From Guadua angustifolia (taxonomy: Eukaryota > Streptophyta > Magnoliopsida > Poales > Poaceae), in contig CM070500.1 of the NCBI GenBank assembly GCA_036346375.1, positions 71,428,525 to 71,492,524 of the forward strand: a stretch of DNA of 64,000 bases. The letters are read 5' to 3'. The first letter of the stretch is position 1. Each line of letters opens with the position of its first letter. Under the pieces are notes generated by a model. That model searched no databases. It worked only from the letters and a program-made list of their open reading frames with translations, and had not been told where the DNA came from. Shown here one piece after another: positions 44,165 to 55,029 of the stretch. The position numbers and the translations under genes are program-made.

Positions 44165-46133
44165 GAGAGTGGTCCAAGAGACCAAGTAGTGGCGGAGGTG
44201 TGGGATAACTCTGGTGACAAGCATGTGGTTAGGAAAACTCACATGAGTGTACATGTGCGAGTGGCAGCACAGGCAAGCCTGTGATCATGCTCGCCAAGAT
44301 CACTACTCACAGGACATTCAACATTGAGATTATGTCCATGAGTACTTGGTCTTAACAAATATAAGGTCATTATGCGACCTCATAGAACCAATGCCAGACA
44401 AGTCACACTGGCCACAGGTGGATCTTCCATTTCAGGTGGGTGCACCACTTGCAAAGAGGTCAGCTGGAAGGCAGAGAAAACTGAGGATAAAAAGCTTTCT
44501 AGAGGGAGGCAGTAGATCTAGTGCCAAGTAGGGAGACAAGTCAAAGAAAACAATGGTGAGAGGCCCTATCAAGTGTATGAGATGCAGGGAGGTTGGGCAT
44601 CGACAAGCAAACTATAAGTGTCCACTAAACGGCACAAAGAAAAGGCAAGCTACAATTCTTGTTATATATATCATTATTACTTTTTTTCTTTGCAACTGAC
44701 AACATCTTGTGATGCAGGAAAAGAAAGCATAGGAGCAAAAGGTATGGCAGCACAAGTGATCAACCAACCAAAGCTCCTGTTCATGACAGCCCTGGAGTGG
44801 TAACCAGGAGGTAATTGCTTCAAATTCTCTAGTCATTTCATGCCATGCTTATTTTTTGATACCATGCTTCCTTTTTTCAGTCGCCTAAGCACACTTCTAG
44901 GACGACATAACCAAACAGCCACTGCAACAGCTAGTACCTCAGAAGCAGGTAGTCAAACAGCTAGTACCTCACAAGCATGTCAGCAATCAGCTAAGAAGAG
45001 AAAGGCATCTTCCTATTTTAAGAAGACAGCTACAAAAAAGTTGACCCCTAAGAAGAAGATGACCCGACATGGGCTTTTCGAAAAACTTTTGTAATGACGA
45101 CTTTTGTAGTTGTGATGCTTGTAATCAGAACCTTATGTTGTGATGGTTGTAATCAGAACCTTATGCAGCCAGACAATGCTCTGAGCTTTTTTTGTGTAAT
45201 CAAAACCTTATGCTGTGATGCTTGTAGCATCCAAACATTGCTTCATGCATATGGATGGAAAAATGGGGTGTTTGGTTCAACCAAGCTATCTGGAATGTTT
45301 GATATCTGTAATGCTGTGATGCTTCTAATGCCTTGCCAACACTACACAAATCAAACATTGTCTTGTAAGTGATATACATTACACAAATCAAAACATTGTA
45401 TTGGCACTTAAACAATTGTATTGCATTACTGTCATCAACATTACACAAGTCACTGCTTGAATTGCAATACATTACAAAAAGCACTTCTTGAATTGCAATA
45501 CATTACGTAAATCACTCCATAGCTCACCATTACACATTTTTCACAATCAACACTTGCTACAACAAGAAGAGCTAACCTGCAATCAAAGACATTGCTTACA
45601 ACCAAAATCGACAAATATTCATCAACTTTGAAATTCTTCTATCAATGTCAGCATCTCCATTCTCCATTCTACAAGGTGCATCTACCCCTTCATGAATAGA
45701 TTCATTGCATGCATCAGTTCCAACAGAATTAGCAATGAAGTTCTCATATTGCCCTCCACATGTAGAATCCACACCTACCACGCATCTACAAACACCGAAA
45801 CATGCCATTTAAAAAAGAAAAACCAGTAAACCAATTACAAAAGAAAAGACTATAAGCACTTACATGTTGCTAATTTCTACGGCACTTGAAGAAAACCCTT
45901 CCAGGATTGTTGTTTGATCGAGAGACGAGCTCCAAAATAGAATCACCGCACCTAGGGCGATCTACGAGGCAAACTGACGGTAGTAGGAGGCCCTTTTGCA
46001 CCGAAGCTTGCGACATCGCCGACTCTTCTGCGCCTCGCCGACGCCCTTGCGGTGACGGAGACTCATGGGAGATAGTGCTCCTCGCGGTCGCCGTCGTCGT
46101 CGCCGGATCTGGAGTGGAGGAGAAGTGGGGAGT
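44165..46133 (+). other. 3' part of the MULE
   Basis: It holds the end of the transposase gene (knuckle and basic tail, last codon at 45094). A low-complexity stretch with repeated CATTACACAA / TGCTTGTAATCAGAACC phrases (45090-45540) follows. The inner part of the right TIR starts near 46040. Confidence 0.6.
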
Positions 46134-48731
46134 TGAAAGAACAGGGGATGTCGCCTAGAGGGGGGGTGAATAGGCGAATAATAAATTTAAAACTAAATCA
46201 CAATGAATAAAACAATCCAAGGTTTTCAATCCGAGTGTCCGGATTTTATCCGGATACTCCGGTATAAATGTCCGGACTATCCGGGTTTTAGGTTCGGACA
46301 CTCCGGATTGGAGACTTTGAATGGCCGAGGGGTATAGCCCGGACTCTCCGGACTTTTACTCCGGATACTCCGGTATAAATGTCCGGACTATCCGAGGTAA
46401 TTGTGCGGATACTCCGGATTGGAGGCCTTGGGATGAAATTTGAAATTCCTCCAACTTTTTAGCAATCTACTTGAACACAAAGATTCTAAACACTACCAGG
46501 AACCTAGGTCAAGTAGTGGTCTAGCGAATAACTCAATAAGCAAGTAGATCGAGCAGATTCAAGATTCAAAATCAAATACTAAAACAAGAGCAAGAAACAA
46601 ACTTGGAGACGATGATTTTTCACCCGAAGTTCGGATCCTTGAGGGGATCCTCGTCTCCGTTGAGGCGGCTCACCACACTTGAGTCGGGTCTCTTTCAACT
46701 GCTTACTCCGGTGTTGCACAAATGCACTCACGGTTTCAACTCCTTTGATGCTTGAGCCGGGTCTCTTTCAACCCTCTTCCTCCGGTGTTGCACAAATGCA
46801 CTCACCGGTCTTCACTTCTTTGATCCCTTCTCTTGCGGAGGCGAATCCGCCTTCACAAACTTCCTCTGACCAACCACACGAAGAACCGGTGGCTCGTGGT
46901 GACCTCCTAGCCGTCTAGGAGTCCTCAACCTCTAAGAGTAACAAATGCTCACGAAGAACAAGCTTGGAGATGAAATCAAGTGCTCAACAACTCAAATCAC
47001 ACTCAACCCGAGCACTACCCTCTCTCACACCCAACCCTTCACTCAAAAGGGGATCACTAAGATCTAGGGTTAGAGGGGCTTTTGGGAGCTTAAGATCACC
47101 AAGAATACACCCCAAAGCACCAAGGAACCAGCCCAACAACTCCCCCTAACGGCTACCCAAGAGGGGGCTTTAAATAGAGGTCCCCAAAAAAACTAGCCGT
47201 TTGAACTGCGCACAGTCCGGATACTCCGGACCATTTTTACCCCGGAGTGTCCGGACATTTAGTTCGGATACTCCGGAATTAAGTCCGGATACTCCGGATT
47301 GGACTCAATGACAAGCGAAAAAAAAGTGCATAACTTTTGATTCGGACTCGATTTAAGTGATTTTGGACTCTATTGAAAGCTAAGAACAAGGGCTACACAA
47401 CCAACAAGGTCTCACTACCCAAATCTCAAAGGATAAATCCAGATTTCACCAAGAATCCAAGAGAGACCTACAATTCTCACTTTCCCAAGCACCACCAACA
47501 CAACTCTCTCTAAATTTCACAAGGATGAATCATTTGAGCACTTGACACATCTAAAAGTCATTCAATGGAGCATCCTCTTAATAGTACTGGCAATCCTTAG
47601 ACTCAAATTAAATCAAAGATAATACAAGTCTAGAAATAATCACTTGCCGTCTTCTTTCTTAATGCCGGTGCATGAAGACCTTTACCATATAATTGATGAC
47701 ATCTTCGCCTTGTCCAACTTGACTCGATTCACCTCATGAGACTCTCGTCCTATCAACCTTGACTTGATCATCCTCTCTGACGATCTCCATGCCAAGTCGA
47801 TCTTGACTTAGTCCTCAACTCTTGGTGACACCGCCGTCTTGTTGACCTCGGCTTAACGATCATCCTCCACGATACCTTGGTCATCATACACACATGGGAC
47901 CTAATTCTTTCCAAACCACTCATGAAAAACATTAGTCCCAAAAGCTCAATAGATATGAATAAATTGATATTTGTGAACAGTTGATTACTACAAGTGTTTC
48001 ATATAAAGAAGCACAATATAAATGGAAACACTTGACATAAGAAATGTTCTCTACTAGGTGCATCATGATGAATATGTAATTGATCTATATGCACTAGAGA
48101 GATAATTGCCGAAATAATGAATCAATTAAATCATGGCAAGGATCACAGTCTTTACTTAAATGAAGCACATGATAAAATATACACGAATTGTACATGTGCA
48201 AACAATATTTGGAATAAGAGTAAATATGTGATCCAACTCTAGATTAAACTTCACTAAGAGAGGTGCATGAGAAGATACACAACTAAGACATACATGCACC
48301 AAGTCAATCTATAGCAATGTGAAGTTTAACTCTAGTTAATACATGCATACTAAAAGCAAAGCACATAATGAACTCAAATGAATATATATGCACAAATAAA
48401 TATGACATGAACCAATGTGCATATATATAATCAACATGCTACTTGGAGTTCACTATGCATTTGCACAAAAGGAATGCAATAACAAATATAGAAGAGATAC
48501 CAAAATTGCATACCTTATCTTTGCTTAACCATTCCACTTGATTTTCCTCAAAACAGATGAGACTAATACTCAACTTAGCAATAAACATGTTAGTCTCATA
48601 GCAATATAATCATATTAGAGGTTTGTCATTTGTTAAGCACTAAGTTAAGCATTTACTCAATTACATAGATTGTCATTATATGCGTTTGTCATTAATCACC
48701 AAAATAACATAAGTGCCTAGATGCACTTTCA
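46134..48731 (-). repeat. 3' LTR of the gag-only element
   Basis: Plus-strand ends are TGAAAGAACAGGGG and GATGCACTTTCA. It carries arrays of the CCGGATACTCCGG motif at 46232-46424 and 47216-47312. A TATA-like CTATTTAAAG (47168-47177, minus strand) lies between them. It differs from the other copy by scattered small indels. Confidence 0.93.
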
Positions 48732-48745
48732 ATCTCCCCCTTTTT
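48732..48745 (-). other. polypurine tract of the gag-only element
   Basis: On the minus strand AAAAGGGGGAGAT runs directly into the 3' LTR (TGAAAGTGCATC). Confidence 0.85.
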
Positions 48746-51700
48746 GGTGATTTATGACAAACCTATTATCAATTGCATCAAATGACAATATTAAGATATT
48801 TAGCGTTAAAACAAGCATGAAGAAACAATAAGAGATCATACTTACAAATTATCCCTTTTTGTCAATCGATTAGGGGACAATTGATAAATCCATAAATTCT
48901 CCCCCTTTTGTCATTAATCCCAAAAAGGTGCTTAAAAGACTCTTATTGTTTATTCAATAAAATTTGTTCTCCCCCTTGATTGCACACTCAATAAGAAGAT
49001 TAGGGAGATCAAAATAAAATTAAGGAGCTAGGAATAGGGCAATGATATTAAGCTCCCCCTAAATCTAGGCAAGATATGATATCAATTATATCCAAGATTT
49101 AGGTAATAGATGTTTCTAATGATGCCAATTTAAATGTAGTCATGATTCACAAGATGTAAGTGGCGCTTAAACATGACGCATGAATATGATTTCACATGGA
49201 GAAGATTTATTCTTTAAACATCAAAATCATATAGCAAATTTATATAATTTAAGCACATCTCATGATCAAATTAAATTCTAACAATCAAGATCATGAATCA
49301 AGATTATATAAGTAAGATGCACTTTCATGATCAAGAATTTCACTAGCTTATCAAGGGCATACCTCTTTGCAATGTGTCACCCATATATACCTTTTAATTC
49401 TTGATAATGCCAAGTGCAAGTTAGATGACACTTCAAAACAATTTAAGATTAGAGGATACCTCTTGAAAGATACCAATTAATGATACCAATTGAAATATAC
49501 AACACCATTTAAAATAAGACAATTGAGCATAATGGTGTGCAAAGACATTATTGAATATAGTCAAAAAGAAAACACGTCTCTTTGTCGATTCTTGTCCACC
49601 GCATGTTCGAATCGGTCATGATCACCGCGCCCAGCCTTAGATCCCTCGGACTATGGAGCTCCACTCCATTTCCTTCATCCCACCGTCGAAGATGATCCCT
49701 TTTCCAATACCTTCAACATCAATAGACAAGCACACGATTTCCGGGAACAAATATCTTTTAATTTGACCCAAGTTAGTTTGATAATGTCTAAGTATAACAT
49801 GCATGATATAGACGATAAACATGATGATACTACTTGCAAGCAATTTGAAAAATTCAAGATACCAATTGAAGATTTCATTATACCAATTTACAATGAAAAT
49901 ATTTGAACCTCATTCAAATTTAATCTTAACATCCACTTGTAAGATAGGTAATGGGTAAAACATATTCAAACTCACTCTTGAACTTACAAGGGAAATTTCC
50001 TCTTTTCCATAATAAACTCCGAGTTATGCAAGAGAGGAAGCATTTTGATGCTAAGACACAATTAAATCCAATTTCCAAAAGAACTTAGCCAAAAAATGCA
50101 GTTTCATTGGAATGAAAACTTAAATAGATATACTCCACTTTGAAGCTTGGAGCAATGAATAAGTTCACTTAGTTTTCATCATGAAAGGCTTGCCAAGATT
50201 CCAATTTAAAACACTCAAAATCTTAAGAGATGCAAATAGCAGCACGAAATCGATTATAGCTTTTAAACCATTGCTCAAATGCAAAAATCATCAACGTGAA
50301 AAAGATCCGTCTCGAAATTATCTTCGAGAGTTATGAATACCGAAAATTCATTTGAGCAAAGGAAAACCCCGAAAACTTGAAAATAGTGAATGCTGAACCG
50401 AAGGTTTCGGGAAAAGAAATCTCGCTTTGAAATGGTCCTGAGGATGAAAACAACAGCAAATGAGCTTCCAAATAATTTTAGATGAATCATGGAGCAATAA
50501 ATTGAGTTATCTTAGTTTTCATCTCAAGAAGACACTCAAATCATCTTAAAGGTAGGCAAGATTTCTAAAGTGCAATGTGCTGAAAAATTCAGTTTTAACA
50601 TTCCATTTAAGCTTTTTGACAAGGTTGAAAGAAGGTTCAAACAAGGTTCATAAATTCTGAAAAAATTAGACAATGAAGTCCAACTATAGAGGATCAATTC
50701 TTACAAAGGTGGTCCCCTCAAATTATGCTCTGATTTGGAGATACAAAAATCACAAATCAGCTCAAAACTATGCAAAAGTCTGAATTTTCAGCCTTTTGAT
50801 CAAGGTGAGAAAAAGCCATAACTTTTTCAAATGAAGTTAAAAACATTTGAAATTGAGCAGAAATATACTTTGGACTCCTGAAAAACTTTTCCAAGAAGAA
50901 TTTTTCAAAAAGGAGTCTCCAATCAAAAGATATGCCAAATTTTGCTTTGTAGGAATGAATTTCAATCAAAGAGAAGAAAAGTCAAAACTTTCTCAAATAA
51001 GGTCAAAATAATTTGAAAGTTTCCAGAAATGAACTCTAGACTATTTAGAAGGTTTCTCAAAAAGAATTTCCTTAAAACCACATTTCGTTCAAAAGATATG
51101 GTAGATTGCGCTTTGAAGGCGAAAAGATAAGTTCAATTTGCGCCGAATGCTCAAAACGCAATCCGAATTGGATTTCATGGAGATTTGAACTTTCATGGCT
51201 TTGAATGAGTTAGAAATACTATTTCAAGCCAAGAAACATGAAGAAATCCAACTCGAATATCAAAACTCACAATATGCAAAAATGGGTCATTTCGGGTCAA
51301 ATGAAGAATTTTGGCCAAATTCAAATAGCTATAACTTTTGAACGGTTGGTCGTTTGGAAAAACTTTGAACTAAAGAAATGCTTAAAATGACCAACCCTAC
51401 GAGTTTTGTATTGACCACTTTCTCAAAAACTCAATAGATTTTAACTTATGAAAATATTTCATTTAATCCAAAATCAAGATCCTATAAGATCCATTTGAGG
51501 CCAAATTTGCTATTTTGTTTCTAAAATAGGAATTTTTATTCCGAAAGCATTGTAAAACATTTGAAATACATATTTGAAAACTTTTATAAAGATTTTCACA
51601 AATATTGGCCTTTTAAACAATATTTTTGACTTTTTGACCAAAGAGGCTCATATGAAGAATATGCATGCATATGATTTTCAAATCAATCCAAACGGTATCA

Positions 51701-53233
51701 AATGGAGTCCAACAGTCATGAGATTTTGCAGAAATGATCCATGGACATCCAAGAGACTTCTCCAAAAAGAATTTCTCAAATATCACCCTCCAATCAAAAA
51801 TAGGCTATTAGGAGCATTGGAGGTTTAGTTTTGACACTAAGTCAAATATAGTCTACATTTCGCAAATGAGTTCAAATAAATGTGAGAATTTCCAGATATG
51901 AACTCCATATGCGAGCGAAGGTTTTTCAACTAAAATTTTCAATAAATCAATTTTATTTTGAGAGATATGGTGAAAGATGTATTTGAATCACATAAAGAAT
52001 TAAGATTTTCACCAAATCCTCAAAAATGGAATCAAATGAGTTTTGAATGGAAATGTGCACTTATATGGCTTCATATGAGTTAGAGAGATATTTGTAAGCC
52101 AATTTGCATAATCAAATCCATTCAAATCATAAAATCCAACTTAATGCGAGAGTATGCCCAATAATATCAAAAGAGAGATTTTGGTGAACTTCAAAAGGCA
52201 TTTTGTAATAAACCTTGGTAAGATTCATGAAACCAATATGAAATGCTCTAAATGATCAAGATAAACATCAAACACACCATTTAGAGAAATTTCAAAGTAA
52301 AGAAGGCATTCAAATTCTTAAAGTGATGAATTTGGCAATAAAACCTTTAAGTTTCAAGAAATTTTCTAGTTTTGCCAAAGTGAGCTTAAGTGGGTATTTA
52401 ATCTTTCCATAAGCTTATATGAGTTGCAAATACCCTTGTGAGTCAACTCATAATATGAAACTTGACTCATTTGGCAAAACTCACTTAAGTGCAATAATAT
52501 GACCATTATGGGTCAAATATAGTTTTTCGGCGAGTTTCAAAATCAAATAGCTTTTGCTAGGTTGGTCTTTTGAAAATATTTTGAACACAAGAATTGTTAA
52601 GAATGACCAACTCTAGGATTTTCGTTTTGGAATTACTTTCAAAATCATTTTACATTTAAATCTATGAAAATTATAAGTTTAAATCCAAAACAAGATACTA
52701 GTAACTAGATTTTGATCATGAAACTCATTTTATTTTCAAAATAGATTTTGTGAGGCCAAAACCTTTGATAAATGTTTCAAATACATTTGTATACATTTTG
52801 CAATTAGTTTTTCACTAGAATACTAATAGTATACAAAATTTTGAGTTTTGGCTAAATGGCTTGATCTTGAAAATATATATTAGCACTTATATAAATATGG
52901 GCACATGTAGGGACATGATATACATGATTATGATTTAGCACTCCCCCTTAATGTGCCACTATCCCAAACTTGCTCAAGATTGCAATCAAAACAACTAATA
53001 AGCATGAGCAAGCATATAACAAGCAATCTAAATTGATTTTCATGAATAATGCAATATAACCTACACAAGGCTATAAGCTATAAGAATCAATTTAAATACT
53101 TGTTACCCAAGATGGCATTGGCTCATGATGGACTTGATTATCTTCATGCTTGGTTCCAACTTGTAATTGATGAAGTCCTTATATTCTTGAAGAAGCCAAG
53201 CGTCCAATCCATCCCATGTTACCTAAAAATCTT
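48746..53233 (-). other. non-coding spacer in place of pol
   Basis: No copia pol motif is found in any frame. The DNA is AT-rich. From about 50800 to 52700 it contains degenerate repeats of roughly 165-175 bp with markers CAGAAATGAACTC, AAAAAGAATTTC and GGTTGGTC. A second PPT-like CTCCCCCTTTTGTC occurs at 48899-48914. The spacer length is near that of the missing pol. Confidence 0.7.
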
Positions 53234-54499
53234 TTAGGTGGTTTTTGGTACCCAATCCTTGTTGGGTCCAACAATGTTAGTCACAATAGATTTAGGAACC
53301 CAAATGGTCCTAATGTTGACATTTTTGACAAGACTAACATGACTAGGAATAGGTTTGCGATAATTATTCCTCCTAGGCAATTGATTGGCATTTTTATAAC
53401 AAGGCTTAGGAGGACAATGATACTTAGCAAAACTATTTCTAGTTTGATCTTTTCTAAGCATATGATTATTAAAATTATGTATTGGCTTAGAGGATCTAGT
53501 ATATCTAGCAAATGTTTTGCTATTGTTATTTCTCCTAAGCAATATATTTGAATTGCTTTGAGTAGGCTTAGGAGTCCTAACAATTTTAGCAAATCCATTT
53601 CTAGATTTACTCTTCCTATGCAAATGAGCATTATCATTTTGAGCGAGCATAGGGGACTTGACAAGTTTGGCAAAAGCATTACCATTCTTGTCCTTCCTAA
53701 GCAAATAATCATTGAAATGATGAGTAGGCTTAGGGATGATACCATTGGGACAATCCTTACCGATATGCCCCTTTTCCCGACAATTGTAGCAAGTATGCTT
53801 TGAACGTCTCTTCTTCTTGACTTGCTCTTTGTCGGTTTGCCTCATTGTTGATGGTTGTGGCTTGATCTCCACTTTGTTAGGGCACACGGAGGCGAAGTGG
53901 CCCTTCTTGTTGCAAGCGAAGCACACAATCGTCTTCATTTTTGTATCGTGCTTCTTCTTGCTCTTCTCCCTCTCGGAGTTGTAGCCGAGTCCTCGCTTAT
54001 CTTGAGGCGCCCTTGGCTTGCTCAAGATCTCATCGAGAATAGCTTTTCCTTTTACGCACTTCTTCAAGTCATTTTCTAATCTAATGACTTGTGCCTTGAG
54101 CTCTTTATTTTCCTCTACAAGATTAGCATCTAGAGACATAGAGGAACTAGAAGAAAGTTTATTAGAGCAACAAGGTAAATCATTGTTAGAAGTGGATATG
54201 CATTTATTTGATGAAGTATTAGAGTTGACATTTAAGCATTGCATTTCATCAACTAAATTACATGAAATTCCTATATCCACCTTAGGCTTATGAATTTCTT
54301 TGAGAAGGAGGGATTCATGATCTTCTTGAAGCATATTATAATTATTTTGAAGTGATTCATGTTCAAGCTTCAAAATTTTATATTTCTTTTTCTCCTTCCC
54401 AAGACATTCATTGAGCTCCTTTAACATATTGAAAAATTCTTCACAAGAAAGCTCATCATCATCATCATCATCACTTACCTCATTCTTACCTTTCGCCAT
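53234..54499 (-). CDS. gag, C-terminal part with two zinc knuckles
   Basis: The frame starts MAKGKNEVSDDDDDDELSCE, an acidic N-terminus followed by coiled-coil-like segments (NMLKELNECLGKEKKKYKIL, LVEENKELKAQVIRLENDL). Two CCHC knuckles follow: CFACNKKGHFASVC and CYNCREKGHIGKDC. The tail repeats LLRKD/LRRNN..FAK segments of about 25-30 residues and ends GPNKDWVPKTT at the normal gag end. Gag packages the RNA of this element. The ATG at 54499 is internal; the true N-terminus lies at 54971 in another frame, so one frameshift near 54590 divides gag. Confidence 0.88.
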   Translation of the reverse strand: MAKGKNEVSDDDDDDELSCEEFFNMLKELNECLGKEKKKYKILKLEHESLQNNYNMLQEDHESLLLKEIHKPKVDIGISCNLVDEMQCLNVNSNTSSNKCISTSNNDLPCCSNKLSSSSSMSLDANLVEENKELKAQVIRLENDLKKCVKGKAILDEILSKPRAPQDKRGLGYNSEREKSKKKHDTKMKTIVCFACNKKGHFASVCPNKVEIKPQPSTMRQTDKEQVKKKRRSKHTCYNCREKGHIGKDCPNGIIPKPTHHFNDYLLRKDKNGNAFAKLVKSPMLAQNDNAHLHRKSKSRNGFAKIVRTPKPTQSNSNILLRRNNNSKTFARYTRSSKPIHNFNNHMLRKDQTRNSFAKYHCPPKPCYKNANQLPRRNNYRKPIPSHVSLVKNVNIRTIWVPKSIVTNIVGPNKDWVPKTT

Positions 54500-54530
54500 G
54501 AAGCAACGGATTCGAGAAGAGAGTGAATCT

Positions 54531-54971
54531 TCATCGCCGCTTGAGGCGAGGTTGAGGTTGATGGAGATGTCGGTTCTTCCTCACTTGAACTTGAGGTGGA
54601 GCTTGAGGTTTCATCTCCGACGTCTCTTCCTTAATGCACTCCTCATTTGAAGACGTGGATGATTCAAATAGATCTTGAAGCTTTATCCACATCTCATGAG
54701 CGCTCTTGAGTTCGTGATATGCTATCAAAATTTCATCGCTCACAACCCAAAATAATATGTTAGTAGCTTGAGCGTCGAGATGTAGGCATTTCGTCTCTCC
54801 TTCAGTTGGATCAACTTCGTTCAATGGAGACGAAAAGCCAACATCTACAATCCACCATATTTGGGGGCTCATGGATTTAAAATGAATAGTCATAAGAGAT
54901 TTCCATAAAGCATAATTTGAGCTATTTAATACAAGTAGATCATTTGAGTGCTCTACTCCTCTAGTCGACAT
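54531..54971 (-). CDS. gag, N-terminal part
   Basis: The ATG at 54971 lies about 45 bases after the primer site. The frame reads MSTRGVEHSNDLLVLNSSNY, ALWKSLMTIHFKSMSPQIWW and LDAQATNILFWVVSDEILIA, the typical copia gag start (UBN2-like). It loses frame near 54590 (into RKNRHLHQ), where related elements continue with an acidic, serine-rich linker. A single-base event joins or separates it from the part at 53234-54499. Confidence 0.88.
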   Translation of the reverse strand: MSTRGVEHSNDLLVLNSSNYALWKSLMTIHFKSMSPQIWWIVDVGFSSPLNEVDPTEGETKCLHLDAQATNILFWVVSDEILIAYHELKSAHEMWIKLQDLFESSTSSNEECIKEETSEMKPQAPPQVQVRKNRHLHQPQPRLKRR

Positions 54972-55015
54972 CTTTAACTCTCTAGACGGTTAAGTCTAAT
55001 AAAATGAGAGCCCTA

Positions 55016-55027
55016 GCTCTGATACCA
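55016..55027 (-). other. tRNA-Met primer binding site of the gag-only element
   Basis: TGGTATCAGAGC on the minus strand, two bases after the 5' LTR end (TTTCA). Confidence 0.9.
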
Positions 55028-55029
55028 AT

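Larger units (their letters stand above)
38463..45094 (+). pseudogene. MURA-type Mutator transposase, interrupted and frame-broken
   Basis: MURA cuts and inserts Mutator ends. The DNA-binding N-terminal domain starts DEVFIAYDKDHPSMEPG and YPSMKEFRLAIRQYTINEEF. A one-base loss near 38885 shifts the following zinc-finger part (GYYKAEGCPWRIVG). The catalytic part (39216-40051) keeps the DDE residues: YLSIDSTALNGRWNG, LAICTDTCKGLENAV and NNLVECFNNWI, with ECFRHLMQNFMKKFHG between. The solo LTR splits the next codons at 40018; the frame resumes at 43407 (VDLADKLREMIMILW) and stops at 43525. A CCHC knuckle (CMRCREVGHRQANYKC, about 44578-44625) and a basic tail (44900-45094, KKMTRHGLFEKLL) end the gene. 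A SWIM-type region is not clear. The protein cannot be made as read. Confidence 0.88.

Noticed and set aside
46200..46430. CRISPR-like palindromic repeats
   Set aside because: Short imperfect palindromes with irregular spacing inside plant LTRs; no unique spacers and no cas genes.
51574..51828. 84-aa frame in the gag-only element spacer
   Set aside because: Falls within degenerate AT-rich repeats on the strand opposite to gag; no domain.
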